Source of the DNA: an uncultured bacterium
Lineage (GTDB): Bacteria > Cyanobacteriota > Vampirovibrionia > Gastranaerophilales > Gastranaerophilaceae
Direction of reading: 5' to 3'
Assembly: GCA_949296355.1 (NCBI GenBank)
Contig: CASFPS010000008.1
Location: 107,302 to 171,301, forward strand
Length of the DNA: 64,000 bases
A program made the position numbers and the translations under genes. The notes under the pieces are model-generated. The model worked only from the letters and a program-made list of their open reading frames with translations, was not told the origin of the DNA and searched no databases. Below, piece by piece: positions 60,402 through 64,000 of this stretch; position 1 is the first letter of the stretch, and each line of letters begins with the position of its first letter.

Positions 60402-61241
60402 ATGGATTTTATACAGTCGATACTGATGGGAATTGTTCAGGGGTTAAGCGAATTTTTGCCGATTTCAAGCTCTGCACACCTTGTTTTTACTTCAAATTTT
60501 TATAAAGTTTTTAAAGGAATTGAAGAGGTTCACCATTCAAATCAGGAAATTTTCACGGATATAATGCTCCATCTGGGAACACTTATTGCGGTTTTAATTT
60601 TCTTTAGAAAAGAAATTTTTGAAATAATTAAAGCGCTGTATTTTGGTTTAAAAACAAGAGATTATACTTCTTATGACTTCAAACTCGGTGTTTATATAAT
60701 TCTTGGAACAATAATCACTGTTCTTATTGCATATCCGCTGAATGAAATAGCAGGCGGGCTTGTTTTTAAGCCTGAAATTGTCGGAGTTTTACTTATTCTT
60801 ACCGGAATACTGCTTCTGTTTAGTGAATTTTGGGCAAAAAAAATCTCTGAAAAAAAAGATATTTGCCTGAAAAACTCTATACTTGTTGCAATTGCGCAAG
60901 GGCTTGCAGCGCTTCCGGGATTTTCACGCTCGGGATTAACGATTGCAACAGGACTTTTGAGCGGTATGGACAGGTCTGTTGCTGCAAGATATTCTTTTTT
61001 ACTCAGTATTCCGATAATTCTTGGCTCTTCAATGGTTTATCCGCTTGTAAAACTTGATTTCCATGAAGTTATAACATTCAACTGGGCTGCAATTATTGCA
61101 GGAACCATTGTTTCAGGGCTTGTCGGATATGTCTGCATAAAATATTTTCTAAAATTTGTCGCAAAATTCTCTCTGGCAATTTTCGGCTACTACTGTATAA
61201 TTGCAGGAATTTTTACGGCAATCTTTTTCAGCCTGTATTAA
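60402..61241 (+). CDS. uppP: undecaprenyl-diphosphatase
   Basis: Protein of 279 residues with eight or so membrane helices and both UppP motifs: GLSEFLPISSSAHLVF near residue 15 (conserved E and PISSSAH) and ALPGFSRSGLTIATGLLSG near 170 (PGxSRSG). It removes a phosphate from undecaprenyl diphosphate so the lipid carrier can be reused in wall synthesis. AGAGAGG lies 8 bases upstream. Confidence 0.96.
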   Translation: MDFIQSILMGIVQGLSEFLPISSSAHLVFTSNFYKVFKGIEEVHHSNQEIFTDIMLHLGTLIAVLIFFRKEIFEIIKALYFGLKTRDYTSYDFKLGVYIILGTIITVLIAYPLNEIAGGLVFKPEIVGVLLILTGILLLFSEFWAKKISEKKDICLKNSILVAIAQGLAALPGFSRSGLTIATGLLSGMDRSVAARYSFLLSIPIILGSSMVYPLVKLDFHEVITFNWAAIIAGTIVSGLVGYVCIKYFLKFVAKFSLAIFGYYCIIAGIFTAIFFSLY

Positions 61242-61265
61242 TCTATTCATTAAGAGGAGAAAATC

Positions 61266-61925
61266 ATGAATTTAAATAAATATATAGAACATACACTTCT
61301 AAAACAGGATGCAACAAAATCAGAGGTAACAAAATTACTTGAAGAAGCTTGCAAATATGACTTTCTTGGTGTTTGCGTCAATCCTTGCAATGTCAGTTTT
61401 GCAAAACAGTTTTTGAAAGACAACGCAAAGAGTGATATTAAAGTTGTTACGGTTATCGGATTTCCTCTGGGACAGACAACAACTGAGAGTAAAATCCTTG
61501 AAACCGTTGATGCGGTCAAGAACGGGGCTGATGAAATTGATATGGTAATCAACGGCGGCAGGCTGAAAGATGGGGAGTATGACTACATAACAGATGAAAT
61601 CTCCAAAATAAAAGCCGCATGCCAGAGTCATAATTTAAAAGTTATTTTAGAGACTGACCTGCTCTCAAAAGAGGAAATAAAAACTGCTTGTGAACTTTGC
61701 ATAAAAGGCGGGGCTGATTTTGTCAAAACATCAACCGGTTTCGTAAAAAACGGAGTCGGGGCAAAAGTTGAAGATGTAAAACTTATGTACGAAACAGTAA
61801 AAGATGCCGGCTTGCAAGTTAAAGCCTCCGGCGGAATCAGAGACAAAGAAACCGCTGTCAGGATGATTGAAGCAGGGGCTTCAAGACTCGGGACAAGTTC
61901 CGGTGTAAAAATAGTCAGTGATTAG
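61266..61925 (+). CDS. deoC: deoxyribose-phosphate aldolase
   Basis: Protein of 219 residues with IEHTLLKQDATKSEVTKLLE at the start, VVTVIGFPLGQTTTESKILE near 59, the Schiff-base lysine in ADFVKTSTGFVKNG near 155 and LQVKASGGIRDKETAVRMIE near 180. It splits 2-deoxyribose-5-phosphate into glyceraldehyde-3-phosphate and acetaldehyde in nucleoside breakdown. AAGAGGAG lies before the ATG. It overlaps the end of the convergent pgeF gene by 4 bases. Confidence 0.96.
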   Translation: MNLNKYIEHTLLKQDATKSEVTKLLEEACKYDFLGVCVNPCNVSFAKQFLKDNAKSDIKVVTVIGFPLGQTTTESKILETVDAVKNGADEIDMVINGGRLKDGEYDYITDEISKIKAACQSHNLKVILETDLLSKEEIKTACELCIKGGADFVKTSTGFVKNGVGAKVEDVKLMYETVKDAGLQVKASGGIRDKETAVRMIEAGASRLGTSSGVKIVSD

Positions 61926-62578
61926 GATATATTTTTCAAATTCATCACCGCAAAATGCCTGTCATTAGTACCGTTTTCTTTTCTGTACGAATAAAATAAA
62001 TCGTTGCTGCAGCTTGTGCAATAAGGGCAAATATCTATTGTTTTAACCCCGATTTCTTCAAGCTGGCGCGCGTTAATTTTTTTGAGGTCAACATTTCTGT
62101 TTTCATAAAGTCCGGAAGTATTTTTCACCGTATCCAGTAATTTATCTCTGACTTCTTCCGAAACTTCATAACAGCAAATTGAAATTGCCGGACCGATTAT
62201 TGCAATAATATCCTCCGGTTTTGAATTCATTTTTTCTACGGTTTTAACCCCGATACCCGCTGCCGTTCCCCTCCAGCCTGCATGAGAAACCGCCCCGATT
62301 TTTTGTTTTTTATCATAAAAAACAAGAGGTGTACAATCGGCAAATCTTAGATAAATCGTGTCATTAGTGTTTGTGAGAATTAACCCGTCAGTCTCAGGGT
62401 ATTCGCCTCTTCCATCAACAAATTCCACATGGTCGCTATGCGTCTGCTCAGGTTTTATTAATCTTCCTGATTCTAATAAAATATCTTCCGGCTTAAATCC
62501 GCGTGTGGTAAAATACGCACAATCAAGAAGTGAACTTTTCAAAACTCTCTTTGAATTAACTTTATCAAAATAGAACAT
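61922..62578 (-). CDS. pgeF: peptidoglycan editing factor PgeF (laccase-domain YfiH family)
   Basis: Protein of 218 residues from the ATG at 62578. It has the metal-site residues of the family: QTHSDHVEFVDGRGEYPETD, the cysteine in FADCTPLVF, HAGWRGTAAGIGVKTVEKM and the C-terminal CTSCSNDLFYSYRKENG. These proteins were first named polyphenol oxidase or laccase; YfiH has since been described as correcting misplaced amino acids in peptidoglycan precursors. Upstream starts (to 62626) have no better ribosome-binding site. Confidence 0.9.
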   Translation of the reverse strand: MFYFDKVNSKRVLKSSLLDCAYFTTRGFKPEDILLESGRLIKPEQTHSDHVEFVDGRGEYPETDGLILTNTNDTIYLRFADCTPLVFYDKKQKIGAVSHAGWRGTAAGIGVKTVEKMNSKPEDIIAIIGPAISICCYEVSEEVRDKLLDTVKNTSGLYENRNVDLKKINARQLEEIGVKTIDICPYCTSCSNDLFYSYRKENGTNDRHFAVMNLKNIS

Positions 62579-62629
62579 AGTAAAAATATAGCATAAAACA
62601 AGTTTAAAATTTAGAATTTTGTACAATAA

Positions 62630-62655
62630 CGGGTTGAGAAATATTTCTCAACCCG
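62630..62655. terminator. hairpin after creD
   Basis: CGGGTTGAGAAA and TTTCTCAACCCG form a perfect 12-bp stem, 28 bases after the creD stop on the minus strand. The following sequence is only weakly T-rich, so it may be a weak terminator. Confidence 0.5.
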
Positions 62656-62682
62656 TTGAAAATTTGAATAAAATTGTATCAA

Positions 62683-63912
62683 TTAATTTTCATTATACCA
62701 ATCAACATTTCTTGTTACATACATAATACCCGCAATTATTACAAACAACCCTACGCTGCCCAGTAGAAGCGCAAAATCCTGCAATGAGAGCAATATATAC
62801 AAGAATGCATATAAAAATAGCATTAAAACTGAAATAACAAGAGTAAAGACAGGATTTTGGCGTTTTGTAATTACAAAAAATGTATAGATACCGATAAGAA
62901 TAATAATCATCAGGGCTGATATTACATACGCTGTTATAAAAGGCAGAAATTCCGACATTGATACCAATAAGAGATAAAATATCAGCATTGCTCCTCCTAA
63001 CATTAAGTATTGGAGCGGGTGAATTTGTCTTGTTTTTTCTTTCTTTGCAGTTATTTCAAATATAAAATAACTTAAAAATGTTAATGCAAGGAACAAAAAT
63101 GCATATTTAAGGCAGCGAATAGCCATTCTGTAGTTATCAACCGGCATTAACAGAGAAACCCCGACCTTTGTCTTATCTATGCTTGATATAGCTATTTGCG
63201 GTACAGACCATTCTGCTGAAAACCCGTCATTATTTACCTGTCTTACGGACGGTAAAAAACTGCCGTCAAAACTCGGATCTTTCCAGTTGCCGGAAATTTT
63301 AATTTTATTGTTTTGACCGCCAAGACCGACATATATATTATTTAAGCCCCGAATTTTATAAGATATTTCAAATGGAATTGAAGCTTCTGATGTTTTAAGC
63401 GTTGTTGTATATTGTGTATCCTGAACCGAGACGGGCTTGTTATTATTAAGTGTAATCAACGGTTCTTCAATAAATCCAGTTGAATCGCTTACCCTGAACA
63501 CTGTTGTTAACTGTTTATCACTTAAATTTCCGTATTGATTAGTAAAATGTCCTTTAAGGATAACATTTGCAGTATACACCGGAACTTTAAACAACCCTTT
63601 TTTTCTGATTTCAGTTGTCAAATTAACAACGGCAGAATAGTCTTGCATAGGCAAGTACTTGCACTCACTATTATCTTTTACTTTTTGTTCAAAATACATG
63701 TACGGAATATCAAACTTCTGTTCATTACCCCAGGATGATGCAACTGTCTGAACCGCTTCATTTTTATATTCCTCTCTTTCAGATATTATTCCGAAAAGAA
63801 AAGCCATAGGAATTAATAAGACCAGCAATGTCAGCAAAATTGTCCAAAATTTTGCCGTTATATTGTTGCCACTCTGTTTAAAATTAGTATTTGTTTCTGT
63901 TGTATTATTCAT
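62683..63912 (-). CDS. creD: inner-membrane protein of the CreD family
   Basis: Protein of 409 residues: an N-terminal helix (FWTILLTLLVLLIPMAFLFG), a large periplasmic domain (residues about 40-270; beta-rich, with YMYFEQKVKDNSECKYLPM and PVYTANVILKGHF), then five or so C-terminal helices (YAFLFLALTFLSYFIFEITA, PLQYLMLGGAMLIFYLLLVS). The layout is that of CreD, linked in E. coli to envelope integrity and colicin tolerance. No creBC two-component genes are adjacent. AAGGAGGA precedes the start. Confidence 0.9.
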   Translation of the reverse strand: MNNTTETNTNFKQSGNNITAKFWTILLTLLVLLIPMAFLFGIISEREEYKNEAVQTVASSWGNEQKFDIPYMYFEQKVKDNSECKYLPMQDYSAVVNLTTEIRKKGLFKVPVYTANVILKGHFTNQYGNLSDKQLTTVFRVSDSTGFIEEPLITLNNNKPVSVQDTQYTTTLKTSEASIPFEISYKIRGLNNIYVGLGGQNNKIKISGNWKDPSFDGSFLPSVRQVNNDGFSAEWSVPQIAISSIDKTKVGVSLLMPVDNYRMAIRCLKYAFLFLALTFLSYFIFEITAKKEKTRQIHPLQYLMLGGAMLIFYLLLVSMSEFLPFITAYVISALMIIILIGIYTFFVITKRQNPVFTLVISVLMLFLYAFLYILLSLQDFALLLGSVGLFVIIAGIMYVTRNVDWYNEN

Positions 63913-63935
63913 ACTTCCTCCTTAAAAGTATCATT

Positions 63936-63964
63936 AATTTAACATATTTTCTATTTTCTGTCAA
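63936..63964 (-). promoter_or_regulatory. sigma-70 promoter of creD
   Basis: On the minus strand TTGACA, a 17-base spacer and TAAATT, about 24 bases before the creD start. The last 36 bases of the window hold only an A-run and a G/C-rich stretch, possibly half of a terminator of the next gene. Confidence 0.7.
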
Positions 63965-64000
63965 TATAAATGTATAATAAAAAAGGCGCGGCGGATTCTC

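Overview
The window is an AT-rich bacterial chromosome segment with densely packed, mostly single-copy housekeeping genes, dispersed flagellar genes and many lineage-specific proteins of unknown function. A porin-like outer-membrane protein, an MCE/MlaD protein and signal peptides point to a Gram-negative envelope. A 2-oxoacid:ferredoxin oxidoreductase, a flavin-reductase/rubredoxin fusion and a Thermoanaerobacter-type secondary alcohol dehydrogenase point to a fermentative anaerobe. Flagella, MinCDE and hypothetical families resembling those I associate with gut Gastranaerophilales (non-photosynthetic 'Melainabacteria') make that lineage my best guess; this is inference, as no rRNA gene is present.

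Layout. 0-6.5 kb: 2-oxoacid oxidoreductase operon (minus; its last gene runs off the left edge), a flagellin, a small membrane protein and pnp. 6.6-12 kb: a membrane-anchored beta-lactamase-fold protein, two small secreted proteins, an amidohydrolase, a CHAP amidase and a porin. 12-18.3 kb: a cluster of unknown proteins, with two sigma-28-type promoters, and pheA. 18.2-20.5 kb: flagellar rod operon (two FlgF/FlgG-like genes, flgB, flgC). 20.7-21.1 kb: tRNA-Thr, tRNA-Thr, tRNA-Tyr. 21.4-23.7 kb: minC-minD-minE. 23.8-29.8 kb: alcohol dehydrogenase, MCE protein, acetyltransferase, a mosaic repeat block, pgi, a third sigma-28 promoter with its small gene, rplT and rpmI. 29.9-36.2 kb: an XRE regulator, a gene remnant, the rubredoxin fusion, two tandem structured RNA units each holding a tiny hydrophobic ORF, a family-4 uracil-DNA glycosylase, miaA, a TPR protein, an HD protein and an HNH-like protein. 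36.3-44.6 kb: secD-secF, dapA, panB-panC-membrane protein, pxpA-yvcK. 44.6-52.7 kb: a repeat block, thrC-proB, a small regulator island (XRE, AbrB-like, XRE), hom, a divergent XRE pair with an operator-like palindrome, and GDYXXLXY and DUF2157 membrane proteins. 52.8-64 kb: SulP transporter, WG-repeat protein, uvrB, an unknown protein, a possible small RNA, a uridine-kinase-like gene, queD, uppP, deoC, pgeF and creD.

How it fits together. Motility genes are scattered, but three promoters carry the sigma-28 (FliA) pattern, two of them exact, and they precede unknown genes. Those proteins are therefore probably part of the flagellar or export programme. Aspartate-family and coenzyme A biosynthesis (dapA, hom, thrC, panB, panC), proline (proB) and phenylalanine (pheA) show amino-acid and cofactor synthesis. 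The intergenic DNA is rich in short palindromes and in a roughly 150-nt repeat family whose stems covary.

The most unusual object is the pair of tandem units at 31221-31632. Each is about 192 nt with five predicted stems. The stems are kept by different base pairs in the two copies, and the strongest Shine-Dalgarno site sits in an apical loop in front of an 18- or 24-codon hydrophobic ORF.
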